The translations under genes and the position numbers were made by a program. A DNA stretch of 64,000 bases from Stenotrophomonas geniculata ATCC 19374 = JCM 13324 (lineage in GTDB: Bacteria; Pseudomonadota; Gammaproteobacteria; Xanthomonadales; Xanthomonadaceae), in the NCBI RefSeq assembly GCF_001431625.1, contig NZ_LLXT01000068.1:1-64000 (forward strand), written 5' to 3'. The notes under the pieces are model-generated. The model was not told the origin of the DNA and made no database searches. It saw nothing but the letters and a program-made list of their open reading frames with translations. This document shows positions 8,245 to 16,986 of the stretch, piece by piece; the first letter of the stretch is position 1, and every line of letters begins with the position of its first letter.

Positions 8245-9690
8245 GTGGTTTGCCGTACGCAGTCAGAGATCGACGTGGAACCACCCCAACTGGACGATGC
8301 CAGCCAGCCGCTGGCCGAGGCCTGGCAGCATTGCCTGCTGCAGGCCGGCCCTGCCGCCACCGCGCTGCTCAGGGCCGCTGCCACCGATGCCCCACCCGCG
8401 CTGGCCCAGCGCTTTTACGAAGTGCTGCTGCAGGACGGGCGTGCCCGCCGCTTCCTGTCCCACGACCAGGTCAAACAGCGCCTGCAGCCGGCCATGCAGC
8501 GCTGGCTGGTGCAGCTGCTGACCACCGATGCCGACGGTATTGCCAGCACCGTTGCCTCACAGCGCGTGATCGGCGATGTGCATGCCCGGGTCGGCATTCC
8601 GGTCGATCTGGTCACCCGCGGCGCGCGCGTGCTCAAGCACGAACTGTTCGTGCGCCTGCGCGACGACGCGCCCGACAGCGCCACCGCGTTCGCCGCCATC
8701 GACTGCCTCAGCGCGATCATGGATATCGCCATGGAAGGCATGACCCTGGCCTACACCCATGCACGCGAGCGCTCCACCCGTGCCGATGCTGCGTACCGGC
8801 TGTTCTCGCTGGTGCAGAACGTCGGCACCGAACGCGAGCGCCAGCGCGCACTGCTGCTGGACTGGGAGAACGCCCTGCTCTACGCACTCGCCGGTCATGT
8901 GCAGGCCAGCGACAACGCCAGCCTGGCCACCTCGGAGTTCGGCCTGTGGTTCACCCACAAGGGCATCCCCAGCTTCGGCGAAAGCAGCGAAACGCAGCAG
9001 GTGGGCCAGTTGATGGCCCGCATTGACGGCCACCTGCAGCGGGCCAGCGGCGATGCCCCGGCACAGCGGCTGGCGGTGCTGCCGGCCATACGCGAGGACC
9101 TGGCCGCCATCCGCACCCTGATGACACTGCTGTTCGAGCGCATCGGCGAACTGGATGCCGGCAGCGATGCCCTGACCAATCTGCTCAACCGCCGCTTCCT
9201 GCCCACCGTGCTGCGCCGGGAAATCGAGCTGGCCACGCGCAACCGCACACCGTTCTCGCTGCTGCTGCTCGACCTGGATCATTTCAAGGCAATCAACGAC
9301 GGCCATGGCCACGATGCCGGCGACCGCGCGTTGCAGCACGTGGCTGGCCTGCTGGGGCAGCTGACACGCGGCAGCGACTATCTGTTCCGCTATGGCGGCG
9401 AAGAATTCGTGGTGGTGCTGGTCGCGGCCAGTGAATCCCAGGCGGAAGTGATTGCCGAAAGCCTGCGCCGGCAGATCGCGCAGTCGCCGGTGGCACTGGC
9501 CAACGGGCAGGTGCTGGCCTTGACCGCCAGCATCGGTGTGGCCGGGCACGATGGCCATCCGGATTACGAGCGGTTGATGGCGCGTGCCGATGCTGCGATG
9601 TACGAGGCCAAGCGCAGCGGCCGCAACCGCGTGGTGGTGGCCAGCGACGCGTTGCAGGATGCGCCGGGGCGGCGGGCATTGCAGCGGTGA
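8245..9690 (+). CDS. dosC: Globin-coupled diguanylate cyclase (DosC-like)
   Basis: This protein of about 481 residues resembles E. coli DosC (YddV) throughout. It has an N-terminal sensor globin (about 20-180) with the proximal haem histidine in DVHARVGIP (H113), a middle domain (FGLWFTHKG) and a C-terminal GGDEF domain. The active site reads GGEEF (384-388), an accepted active variant, and the inhibitory I-site RGSD (R375, D378) is intact. It likely makes cyclic di-GMP under control of O2 or another haem ligand. The start is uncertain: GTG 8245 or GTG 8275. It is divergent from fepA. Confidence 0.87.
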   Translation: MVCRTQSEIDVEPPQLDDASQPLAEAWQHCLLQAGPAATALLRAAATDAPPALAQRFYEVLLQDGRARRFLSHDQVKQRLQPAMQRWLVQLLTTDADGIASTVASQRVIGDVHARVGIPVDLVTRGARVLKHELFVRLRDDAPDSATAFAAIDCLSAIMDIAMEGMTLAYTHARERSTRADAAYRLFSLVQNVGTERERQRALLLDWENALLYALAGHVQASDNASLATSEFGLWFTHKGIPSFGESSETQQVGQLMARIDGHLQRASGDAPAQRLAVLPAIREDLAAIRTLMTLLFERIGELDAGSDALTNLLNRRFLPTVLRREIELATRNRTPFSLLLLDLDHFKAINDGHGHDAGDRALQHVAGLLGQLTRGSDYLFRYGGEEFVVVLVAASESQAEVIAESLRRQIAQSPVALANGQVLALTASIGVAGHDGHPDYERLMARADAAMYEAKRSGRNRVVVASDALQDAPGRRALQR

Positions 9691-9723
9691 ACCGGCGGAA
9701 ATGAAAAATCCCGATGGTGGTGG

Positions 9724-9822
9724 ATTCGACTGTTGGTCGACTACCGCGCGCAACGCGGGTTTTTTGCCGTCGGAACGAAGAGCAGTCGACTAACAGTCGA
9801 CTCTACCGACAGTCGACTCTAC
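9724..9822. repeat. SMAG/REP cluster
   Basis: There are three related units: TTCGACTGTTGGTCGACTAC (from 9725), CAGTCGACTAACAGTCGACT beginning at 9783 and ending in CTAC at 9806, and a half unit at 9810-9822. The last codons of the neighbouring minus-strand MFS gene are written inside the final units. Confidence 0.75.
9744..9766 (+). terminator. Terminator of the diguanylate cyclase gene
   Basis: CCGCG pairs with CGCGG around CGCAA, followed by GTTTTTTG. This is a short but standard rho-independent terminator placed between REP units. Confidence 0.65.
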
Positions 9823-11020
9823 CGCTTCGCACCGCGGCCGATGCAGTGAGCGCCGCCACTCGCCACGCCCCCCACCACAGCACTGCCAACAGCGCGATGC
9901 CGGCCCCCAGCATGCAGACCGCCGACCAGCCATGGCGCGCCTGCATCCAGGGCCCGGCCGCCGCGCCTGCACCGCTGCCCACGGCATAGAACAGCATGTA
10001 CAGCGCCACCAGGCGACCATGCTGTTCGCCCGGCGCGCGCAGCAGCAGGGCCTGGTTCGCTACATGCAGCGCCTGCCCACCAAGATCCAGCACCACCACG
10101 CCCAGCAGCAATAGCGGCAGCGACTGCGGCAGGCCCAGCAGCGGCCACCACGCGGCAAGCATCAGCAGCAGCGCGCCGAGACTGACGCGATGTGCAAATC
10201 CGCAGTCCATCCAATGCCCGACCCGCGCCGCAAGCAGCGCACCCACCACGCCCGCCAGGCCCAGTGCACCGATGGCCGCGGTCGACCAGTGCAATGGCGG
10301 TGACGACAAAGGCAGCGGTGCCGCCGCCCAGAACACATTGAGGCCGGCAAACAACAGCAGTGCCAGCGGTCCACGCTCGCGCAGCGTGCGATCAGTGCGC
10401 AACATGCCCCACATCGAGCCCAGCAGATCGCGCCAGCGCGGCGGCACCACCGGCACCGGCAGCGCGGGCAGGCGCCGCCACAGCAGCAGCGCCAGCATCG
10501 CTGTCACGCTGGCAGACAACAGATAGACGGCGCGCCAGCCCAGCGCGGAGGCCACCCCACCCGATACAACGCGTGCCAGCAGCAGGCCGATGAACACCCC
10601 GCCCTGCACGGCGCCGACCACGCGCCCACGCTGCTCGACCGGCGCCAACGTCGCGGTGTACGCAATCAGGCCCTGCGTGAGTGCAGTGCCAAGCAAGCCG
10701 GCCAGCAGCATGCCCGACAGCAGCCAACCGGCAGTGCGCGCGGCCGCCAGCCACAGCACCGCCGCCACCAGCGCCAGCAGCTGCAGAAGCAGCAGGCGGC
10801 GACGATCACCGCGGTCGGCCAATGGCAGCAATCCCAGCAAGGCCAGCACGCTGCCGGCCTGGGTCGCCGCCACCACCGCGCCCGCCGCAGCCCGATCCAG
10901 TGCGAAGGCCTGCGCCAGCTGATCCAGCAGCGGCTGTGCGTAATAGACGTTGGCAACACTGGCACCGGCGGCAACCGCGAGCAGCACCTGCAGGGAACGG
11001 GGAACGGGGATGGCGCCCAT
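9803..11020 (-). CDS. MFS transporter (putative drug/metabolite exporter)
   Basis: This 405-residue protein has about 12 hydrophobic helices. VANVYYAQPLLDQLA at the first helix and LPLADRGDRRRLLL in the helix 2-3 loop are typical of the YnfM/AraJ-like drug:H+ antiporter branch. I chose ATG 11020 because it begins just before the first membrane helix and because the intergenic region before it carries the shared regulatory repeats. It is divergent from an HxlR regulator, a common pair in which the regulator controls the exporter. The C-terminus (GRVDCR) is encoded by a REP unit. The substrate is unknown. Confidence 0.85.
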   Translation of the reverse strand: MGAIPVPRSLQVLLAVAAGASVANVYYAQPLLDQLAQAFALDRAAAGAVVAATQAGSVLALLGLLPLADRGDRRRLLLLQLLALVAAVLWLAAARTAGWLLSGMLLAGLLGTALTQGLIAYTATLAPVEQRGRVVGAVQGGVFIGLLLARVVSGGVASALGWRAVYLLSASVTAMLALLLWRRLPALPVPVVPPRWRDLLGSMWGMLRTDRTLRERGPLALLLFAGLNVFWAAAPLPLSSPPLHWSTAAIGALGLAGVVGALLAARVGHWMDCGFAHRVSLGALLLMLAAWWPLLGLPQSLPLLLLGVVVLDLGGQALHVANQALLLRAPGEQHGRLVALYMLFYAVGSGAGAAAGPWMQARHGWSAVCMLGAGIALLAVLWWGAWRVAALTASAAVRSGRVDCR

Positions 11021-11027
11021 GATTGTA

Positions 11028-11079
11028 GTTTCATTTTGCAACTTGATGCAGGTTAGTAGCATTGGTTTTAAACTGCAAC
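11028..11079. promoter_or_regulatory. Candidate HxlR operators (direct repeats)
   Basis: GTTTCATTTTGCAAC (11028-11042) and GTTTTAAACTGCAAC (11065-11079) share GTTT-N7-GCAAC and are 37 bp apart in the divergent MFS/hxlR promoter region. Their symmetry of placement suggests the regulator's binding sites. Confidence 0.45.
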
Positions 11080-11099
11080 CACATTCAGCGGAACCTGCC

Positions 11100-11528
11100 A
11101 TGCACGCCAACAGCCCCTGCCCTGTCGCCCGCAGCGCCGACCTGCTCGGTGATCGCTGGGCCTTGCTGGTGATCCGCGACGCGTTCGACGGCGTCACCCG
11201 TTTCGGGGACTTCCAGCGCAGCCTCGGCGCAGCGCGCAACATCCTCAGCGATCGCCTGCGCAGGCTGGTCGAGGCCGGCATCCTGCAGCTGCAGCCGGCC
11301 TCCGACGGCTCGGCCTACCAGGAGTACGTGCTCACTGCCGCCGGACTGGAACTGTTTCCGCTGCTGGTCGCGCTGCGCCAGTGGGGCGAGCGGCATCGCT
11401 TCGGCGCTGGCGAAGCCCACTCTTCCCTGATCCAGCGTGACAACGGCTCAGCCGTGCCCTACATGCAACCGCTGGACACCCACGGGCAGCCACTGCCCGC
11501 GCACGCTACCGTGGTGCGCAAGCTGTAG
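11100..11528 (+). CDS. HxlR-family winged-helix transcriptional regulator
   Basis: This 142-residue DNA-binding protein starts CPVARSADLLGDRWALLVIR, the typical HxlR entry motif with a single N-terminal Cys. RFGDFQRSLGAARNILSDRL, the recognition region, and AYQEYVLTAAG in the wing follow. Such proteins sense redox-active or electrophilic compounds and control adjacent oxidoreductase or efflux genes. It is divergent from the MFS gene, which is the likely target. The ATG at 11100 gives the family's usual N-terminus. Confidence 0.87.
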   Translation: MHANSPCPVARSADLLGDRWALLVIRDAFDGVTRFGDFQRSLGAARNILSDRLRRLVEAGILQLQPASDGSAYQEYVLTAAGLELFPLLVALRQWGERHRFGAGEAHSSLIQRDNGSAVPYMQPLDTHGQPLPAHATVVRKL

Positions 11529-11617
11529 ACGCCCCCCCCGAATGGGGGACTCGACAGGGTCACCGGTGTCAAATAGCATTCAATTGCAATTGCATACGGT
11601 TCTCATTGACATCGGCG

Positions 11618-11953
11618 ATGGCCGCTCCCACCTCTCCTTCTGCTGCCGGCGCTGCGCCGGCCAAGCGCGTGGCGCGCGGTAACGGCCATGGCCTGCTGTG
11701 GGCCCGCGGGCTGCTGGCGCTGCTGGGCGGTTACGCCGTGGCCGCCTGCTGGGCCGGCGCGCTGGCGCGTCTGCTGCCGGTCGCCAAGGCCGATGCCACC
11801 CTGGTGGCCACCATGGCCGCGTTCGTGGTCTACGCACTGGCCGCCATCTGGGCCTACGCCGCGCGCAGCACCCTGCGTGCCGCTGTGGGCCTGCTGGCCG
11901 CGGGCGCCCTCGCTGCGCTGATCGCCTGGCTACTGCGCGGGACCTACGCATGA
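11618..11953 (+). CDS. DUF3649 small membrane protein of iron-uptake operon
   Basis: This protein of about 111 residues has three to four hydrophobic helices (LLWARGLLALLGGYAVAACW, LVATMAAFVVYALAAIWAYA, and a third near the end). Its position is diagnostic. It overlaps the PepSY permease gene by ATGA and starts an operon DUF3649 - PepSY - DUF3325 - TonB receptor, seen in many proteobacterial iron loci. Molecular function is unknown. The start ATG 11618 is preferred over TTG 11606. A weak Fur-like sequence (AATTGCATACGGTTCTCATT) lies at about 11586-11605. Confidence 0.75.
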   Translation: MAAPTSPSAAGAAPAKRVARGNGHGLLWARGLLALLGGYAVAACWAGALARLLPVAKADATLVATMAAFVVYALAAIWAYAARSTLRAAVGLLAAGALAALIAWLLRGTYA

Positions 11954-13539
11954 GCAGCGCCGACAACCTGGGCGGCATCCGCCAATCGCAATCGGTGCTG
12001 CACACCTGGTCGGGCCTGGTGGTCGGCTGGGTGCTGTTCCTGATTTTCATTGCCGGTACCGCGTCGTACTGGAAGGAAGAACTGACCCGCTGGATGCAGC
12101 CGGAAATCGGCCTGCCCGCCGACGCCACGACCGCCGTCACCCAGGCCCAGCAGTTCCTGGCCCACACTGCACCCGACGCGCAGCGCTGGAGCATCGAACT
12201 GCCGGATTCGCGCAGCAGTGCCACCACCGTCAGTTGGCAGGCGAAGGGCGAAAAGGAACGCCGGCGTGGCCAGCGCAATCCCAACCAGGCCACGCTGGAT
12301 GCCAACGGCACACCGGCGCAGGTACGCGAGACACGCGGCGGCAACTTCTTCTACCGCCTGCATTTCGATCTGCACTACGTGCCGGTGCTGTGGGCGCGCT
12401 GGTTCATCAGTGCCTGTTCCATGCTGATGCTGGTAGCGATCATCAGCGGTGTCATCACCCACAAGAAGATCTTCACCGACTTCTTCACCTTCCGCCGCGG
12501 CAAGGGCCAACGCACCTGGCTGGACGGCCACAACGCGCTGGCGGTGCTGTCGCTGCCGTTCCATCTGATGATCACCTACACCGGTCTGATCACCCTGATG
12601 ACGCTGTACATGCCGTGGGCAGTGGATTCGAACTACCCTGGTGGCCGCGATGCGTTCTTCGCCGAGCTGTTCCCGCGCACGGAAAAGGTCGAGCCCATTG
12701 GTATGGCCGCTGCGCCGCCCGCGCTGGCCCAGGTGCTGCGCCGCGCGGAACTGCAGTGGGGCGGTGGCCATGCGGCGTCGCTGCAGATCGACCAGCCAGG
12801 TGATGCGTCCATGCGCATTTCCGTGCGCCGCCAGCAGGCCGACCAGATTGCCGGGGCCAACGACACGCTCACCTTCGACGCGCGCGGCGAACTGCTGGAT
12901 GCTGCCCCACCACGCTCGGCCGCCGTGGTCACCCGCGACGGCATGATCGGGCTGCACGCCGCACGTTTCGCACCCACCACGATGCGCTGGCTGTTCTTCC
13001 TGTCCGGCGTGGCCGGCACGCTGATGGTCGCCACCGGGCTGGTGCTGTGGACGGTGAAGCGGCGCACCCAGTTGCCCGATCCTGCGCGTCCGCACCTGGG
13101 TTTCCACATTGTGGAACGCCTGAACATCGGCTTCGTCAGTGGCCTGCCGGTGGCCATGCTGGCCTTCCTGTGGGGCAACCGCCTGCTGCCGGTGGAACTG
13201 GCCAACCGCAGCGATGCCGAAGTGAAGGTGTTCTTCTACGCATGGGCGGCCTGCCTTCTGCACGCGCTGCTGCGCCCGGCCCGACGCGGCTGGGTGGAAG
13301 AACTGGCGTTGGCCGGCGTGTTGGCGCTGGGCCTGCCGCTGTACAACCTGGTGGTCTGGCAGGGTGGCGCGGTCAGTGCGCTGGCCAGCGGTGATGGCGC
13401 CCGGGCCGGCATCGACATCGGCCTGCTGCTGATCGGCGCCAGCCTGCTGTGGGCCGCGCGCAAGGTGCATCGTTTCGTGCCGGCGCAACGCAAGCCCCGT
13501 ACCGCACGCGCGGCCCCGGCTGCCGAGGCCAGCGCATGA
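11950..13539 (+). CDS. PepSY-associated TM protein (PiuB-like), iron uptake/reduction
   Basis: This 529-residue inner-membrane protein has a first helix at about residues 20-40 (GLVVGWVLFLIFIAGTASYW), a large periplasmic part, WFISACSMLMLVAIISGVITHKK as the second helix, then further helices to the C-terminus. FHLMITYTGLITLM and WLFFLSGVAGTLMVATG match the PepSY_TM family. Histidines sit near the helix ends as in haem-linked ferric reductases. In these loci the protein is thought to help release iron from siderophores in the periplasm. It overlaps both neighbours by ATGA. Confidence 0.82.
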   Translation: MSSADNLGGIRQSQSVLHTWSGLVVGWVLFLIFIAGTASYWKEELTRWMQPEIGLPADATTAVTQAQQFLAHTAPDAQRWSIELPDSRSSATTVSWQAKGEKERRRGQRNPNQATLDANGTPAQVRETRGGNFFYRLHFDLHYVPVLWARWFISACSMLMLVAIISGVITHKKIFTDFFTFRRGKGQRTWLDGHNALAVLSLPFHLMITYTGLITLMTLYMPWAVDSNYPGGRDAFFAELFPRTEKVEPIGMAAAPPALAQVLRRAELQWGGGHAASLQIDQPGDASMRISVRRQQADQIAGANDTLTFDARGELLDAAPPRSAAVVTRDGMIGLHAARFAPTTMRWLFFLSGVAGTLMVATGLVLWTVKRRTQLPDPARPHLGFHIVERLNIGFVSGLPVAMLAFLWGNRLLPVELANRSDAEVKVFFYAWAACLLHALLRPARRGWVEELALAGVLALGLPLYNLVVWQGGAVSALASGDGARAGIDIGLLLIGASLLWAARKVHRFVPAQRKPRTARAAPAAEASA

Positions 13540-13835
13540 GCGTGCTCGCCCTGCTGCTGGCTGCCGTCGGCTTCGTCTGTCTGGCGCTGGCGATGGAACG
13601 CCACCACCGCGACGTCACCGGTCAAGCACCCGCTCCGGCGCGCCGCCGCGTGCTACGCCTGCTGGGCGCTGCCGCGGCGGCGGCCAGCCTGGCACCCAGC
13701 ATCGCGGCGTGGGGCGTAGCGCAAGGGTTTGTGGGCTGGTGCGGCGTACTCGCCGCCGGCGCCGGGGCCATGGTGCTCTGGCTCAGTTTCCGCAGCCCAG
13801 CCAAGCCGGCGCCACGCCCGTCTTCCCGTTCCTGA
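13536..13835 (+). CDS. DUF3325 small membrane protein
   Basis: This 99-residue protein has three hydrophobic helices and MERHHRD after the first. It is translationally coupled (ATGA overlap) to the PepSY gene and lies 17 nt before the TonB receptor gene, the standard place of DUF3325 proteins in iron operons. Its role is unknown. Confidence 0.72.
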   Translation: MSVLALLLAAVGFVCLALAMERHHRDVTGQAPAPARRRVLRLLGAAAAAASLAPSIAAWGVAQGFVGWCGVLAAGAGAMVLWLSFRSPAKPAPRPSSRS

Positions 13836-13852
13836 ACTAGAAAGGTCATTCC

Positions 13853-16060
13853 ATGAAGCACACGCACTCTGGCGCCCTGCGCCGGAACGCCCTCGCCTTG
13901 TCACTCGCCTGTGCCGCCGCTCCGGCGTTCGCCCAGGAAACCGTGCCGACCACCACCGAACTGGACCGGGTGATGGTGACCCAGCGCACAGAGGGCTACC
14001 AGGTCTATGGCACCAACACCGCCACCAAGCTGCCGCTGACCCTGCGCGAAACGCCGCAGTCGCTGACCGTGTTCACCCGCCAGCGCATCGAGGATTTCAA
14101 CCTCATCACGATTTCTGAGGTGCTGCAGCAGACGCCGGGCGTCACCATTCAGTCGTATGACAGCAACCGCACGCTGTTCAACGCGCGGGGCTTTGCCATC
14201 AACAACTTCATGTTCGATGGCATTCCCACCAACTACACCACCGGCGCCGGCGGCAACTCGATCCTCAGCGACACGTCCATCTACGAGCGCATTGAAGTAG
14301 TGCGCGGCGCCAGCGGCCTGGTCACCGGCTCGGGCAACCCGTCGGCCACGGTGAACATGGTGCGCAAGCGCCCGACCGAAACCTTCCAGGCCAGCACCAG
14401 CCTCAGCGCCGGCTCGTGGGATTACAAGCGCGCCGAAGTGGATGTGTCCGGCCCGCTCAGCAAGAGTGGCCGCGTACGCGGGCGCTTCGTCGGCGCCTAC
14501 ACCGACAAGGAAAGCTGGGTGCGCTTCCAGCATGACAAATCCCCCAGCCTGTACGGGGTGATCGAAGCCGACCTGACCGACAGCACCCGTCTGCGCGCGG
14601 GCATCGATTACCTGAAGACCGGTTCCGACGGCGGCGCCTGGAGCGCCTCGCCGCTGTACTTCCGCGATGGCAGGCGCGCGCACATGCCACGTTCCTACAG
14701 CGCCGCAGCGCGCTGGAACGAATGGAACCGCGAAAGCACCAACTACTTCGCCACCCTGGAACAGCAGTTCGGCGCCGGCTGGAGTGGCCGCCTGGCCTAC
14801 AACCATCGCGCCACCGACACCGATTCGCTGCTGCTGGCCGGTTCCAACACCGGTAACTGGGCCGACCCGGTCACCGGTCTGGGCCTGCGCATTGCCGATA
14901 CCTATTCGGTGTCGGAAACCCGCGAAGATGCCTTCGACCTGTACGCCTCCGGTCCGTTCCAGCTGTTCGGCCGTTCGCACGAGCTGGTGATGGGCATCAA
15001 CCACTACGACCGCGACCTGGACACCATCCGCGCCGGCATCACCTCGCGCCCGTACGACGTGGCTGCCTTCCCCAGCATCTTCAGCTGGGACGGCAACATC
15101 GGCAAGCCGACCACCTTCAACTACGGCATTCCGTCGAATACGGTGAACACCACCGAGACCGGCTACTACGCCGCGGTGCGCCTGAACCCGATCGACCCGC
15201 TGAAGATCATCGCCGGCGCGCGCTATTCCGATTACCGCACCACCACCGACAGCTACAACACCGACGGCGTGTTCACCAGCCGCAGCGCGCGCACCAGCGC
15301 CCATGAGCTGACCCCGTACGTGGGTGTGCTGTACGACCTGAGCAGCAGCATCACCGCCTTTGCCAGCTATTCGGACGTGTTCCAGGCCACCGCCCGGCGC
15401 GATATCAACAACCAGCTGCTGGACCCCACCACCGGTGGCAACTACGAGTACGGCCTGAAGGCCGACTTCTTCGGCGGCCGCCTGTACGCGGCGTTGAACG
15501 GCTTCTACATGAAGCAGGACAACGTGGCCGAGCTGGACCCCAACGGCGGCGAGATCAAGCTGCCCGATGGCAGTTCGCCGTACATCGCCAGCCGCGGCAT
15601 CACCACCCAGGGCGGTGAATTCGAAGTCTCCGGTTCGATCAACGACCACTGGAGCATGACCGGCGGCTACACCTACAGCTACAGCAGCAACCCCGATGGC
15701 AGCCGCTTCGCCAGCACCAGCCCGATGCACCTGGCCCGCTTCAACACCACCTGGACCCATGGCCAGTGGACGCTGGGCGGCGGCGTGAGCGTGCAGAGCG
15801 AGATCTACCAGATGCAGCCCATTCCCACCGGTCGCTTCAATGCCAACGGCACCCCGGTTACCGCCACCGGCAAGATGAGCCAGGGCGGCTACGTGCTGTT
15901 CGACCTGATGGGCCGCTACCGCATCAACGACAACCTGAGCGTCGGCGTGACCGTCACCAACCTGTTCGACAAGGTCTACTACCGCAACGTCGGCTTCTTC
16001 AACTCCGGCTATTGGGGTGAGCCGCGCCGCGTGCTGTTCAACCTGCGCGCGAAGTTCTGA
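13853..16060 (+). CDS. TonB-dependent siderophore receptor (FhuE/FpvA-like)
   Basis: This 735-residue outer-membrane receptor has a signal peptide cut near AFAQ/ET. It has the plug motifs of hydroxamate-type receptors (LRETPQSLTVFTRQRIEDFN, SEVLQQTPGVTIQSYDSNR, IERIEVVRGASGLVTGSGNP) and a 22-strand-type barrel ending in LRAKF. The similarity pattern is that of FhuE/FpvA receptors for coprogen, ferrioxamine or pyoverdine. It has no N-terminal signalling extension, so it is not a FecA-type transducer. It is the last gene of the DUF3649-PepSY-DUF3325 operon and has a strong terminator. The ligand is not certain. Confidence 0.85.
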   Translation: MKHTHSGALRRNALALSLACAAAPAFAQETVPTTTELDRVMVTQRTEGYQVYGTNTATKLPLTLRETPQSLTVFTRQRIEDFNLITISEVLQQTPGVTIQSYDSNRTLFNARGFAINNFMFDGIPTNYTTGAGGNSILSDTSIYERIEVVRGASGLVTGSGNPSATVNMVRKRPTETFQASTSLSAGSWDYKRAEVDVSGPLSKSGRVRGRFVGAYTDKESWVRFQHDKSPSLYGVIEADLTDSTRLRAGIDYLKTGSDGGAWSASPLYFRDGRRAHMPRSYSAAARWNEWNRESTNYFATLEQQFGAGWSGRLAYNHRATDTDSLLLAGSNTGNWADPVTGLGLRIADTYSVSETREDAFDLYASGPFQLFGRSHELVMGINHYDRDLDTIRAGITSRPYDVAAFPSIFSWDGNIGKPTTFNYGIPSNTVNTTETGYYAAVRLNPIDPLKIIAGARYSDYRTTTDSYNTDGVFTSRSARTSAHELTPYVGVLYDLSSSITAFASYSDVFQATARRDINNQLLDPTTGGNYEYGLKADFFGGRLYAALNGFYMKQDNVAELDPNGGEIKLPDGSSPYIASRGITTQGGEFEVSGSINDHWSMTGGYTYSYSSNPDGSRFASTSPMHLARFNTTWTHGQWTLGGGVSVQSEIYQMQPIPTGRFNANGTPVTATGKMSQGGYVLFDLMGRYRINDNLSVGVTVTNLFDKVYYRNVGFFNSGYWGEPRRVLFNLRAKF

Positions 16061-16107
16061 GCAACGGCGCAGCATCAGAGGCGGGCCTTCGGGCCCGCTC
16101 TTTTTTG
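16061..16107 (+). terminator. Terminator of the receptor operon (repeat copy 1)
   Basis: GCGGGCC-TTCG-GGCCCGC at 16081-16098 is followed by TCTTTTTTG. The stretch 16061-16099 recurs at 16918-16956 with only a few mismatches, so the terminator exists in two copies around the next gene. Confidence 0.85.
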
Positions 16108-16120
16108 TTCAACGAATGGA

Positions 16121-16133
16121 GATTCTCAGAATC
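16121..16133. promoter_or_regulatory. Palindrome GATTCTCAGAATC
   Basis: This perfect 13-bp palindrome lies 51 nt before the orphan membrane gene. It resembles half of a Fur box (ATTCTCA) but is shorter, so its regulator is uncertain. Confidence 0.3.
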
Positions 16134-16183
16134 TGCGACTGCGCTGGTGGATGATTCTGCTTCATCCACTCAGCACATCCTTC

Positions 16184-16858
16184 ATGACAGAACAGGATCA
16201 TAAGCCAGCAGTCCCTCGCATCAGCTCCATGTTGGCGCGCATCAAGCGCCCGAAGGTGGCAGCACCTTTCAGTAGGACAGAGAACTATGTGGTCGCCGGA
16301 ATGGTCTTGCTTTTCCTGCTCTGTGTTGGGTGCATACAGCTGGTGGAAGCTGGCTTGCTGTCACTGGAATCAGGCAGGTCGCTTGCGCTTCCTATGGCAG
16401 CGGTGATCATTCTGCTGGGCGCGGTCTTTGCTGTTGTTCAAGTCATCCAGGTTGCCCAGCTGGTGTTGAACGGCTGGAGCGACATGGCCGGTCGGATTGA
16501 TGTGAATGTCGAACTTGACTCTGCTTTCGTCGAAGATCTTTCTCGTTGCGAGGCAGAAGAACTGGACCGGCACTCCAAGCTCATCGATCAGGAGGCAAAG
16601 TTTCTCTCCCGACGTGCCGGGCTGGCCTCAGGTGCCAGTACCATCAGCGCGTTGGTCATCAATCTGCTGAGCGTCGGCTCAGGAAACCAGGCTCTGGAGT
16701 GGGTTGATGGTGCAAAACTGATCATCACCTGCTGTAGCTTGGGCATGTTGATTGGCTCGGCAATGGTGATGATATTCGCCGGAAAGCTGGAGAAGATCTC
16801 CGGTCTGCTCAAGCTTGCTGCTGAGAGAAGCTCACTGCGGGAAGACCTCACTCGGTGA
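16184..16858 (+). CDS. Orphan membrane protein of unknown function
   Basis: This protein of about 224 residues has two adjacent N-terminal helices (near residues 40-65 and 70-95), a charged middle part (EDLSRCEAEELDRHSKL) and two more hydrophobic stretches near the C-terminus (ASTISALVINLLSV; LIITCCSLGMLIGSAMVMIF). No family was recognised. Its base composition is clearly less GC-rich than its neighbours and it sits between two copies of one terminator, which suggests acquisition by insertion. Start 16184 (MTEQ) is preferred over 16151 because the hydrophilic head then begins directly; the choice is weak. Confidence 0.65.
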   Translation: MTEQDHKPAVPRISSMLARIKRPKVAAPFSRTENYVVAGMVLLFLLCVGCIQLVEAGLLSLESGRSLALPMAAVIILLGAVFAVVQVIQVAQLVLNGWSDMAGRIDVNVELDSAFVEDLSRCEAEELDRHSKLIDQEAKFLSRRAGLASGASTISALVINLLSVGSGNQALEWVDGAKLIITCCSLGMLIGSAMVMIFAGKLEKISGLLKLAAERSSLREDLTR

Positions 16859-16917
16859 CTCGCAACCAGCACGATTGGCACAGTGACCCCCACCTTCGGC
16901 GCATGCTGTCGGGGCGT

Positions 16918-16960
16918 GCAACGGCGTAGCATCAGGGGCGGGCCTTCGGGCCCGCCCTTA
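16918..16960 (+). terminator. Terminator (repeat copy 2)
   Basis: GGGCGGGCC-TTCG-GGCCCGCCC (16936-16957) is followed by TTATT. The 39-nt stretch from GCAACGGCG onward repeats the terminator at 16061, 857 bp away. Confidence 0.7.
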
Positions 16961-16986
16961 TTAATTGCCCGCCAAGGAAACAGCCC

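Noticed and set aside
13901-16075. Long open frame antisense to the FhuE-like receptor
   Set aside because: It is a mirror of a receptor with complete plug and barrel motifs.
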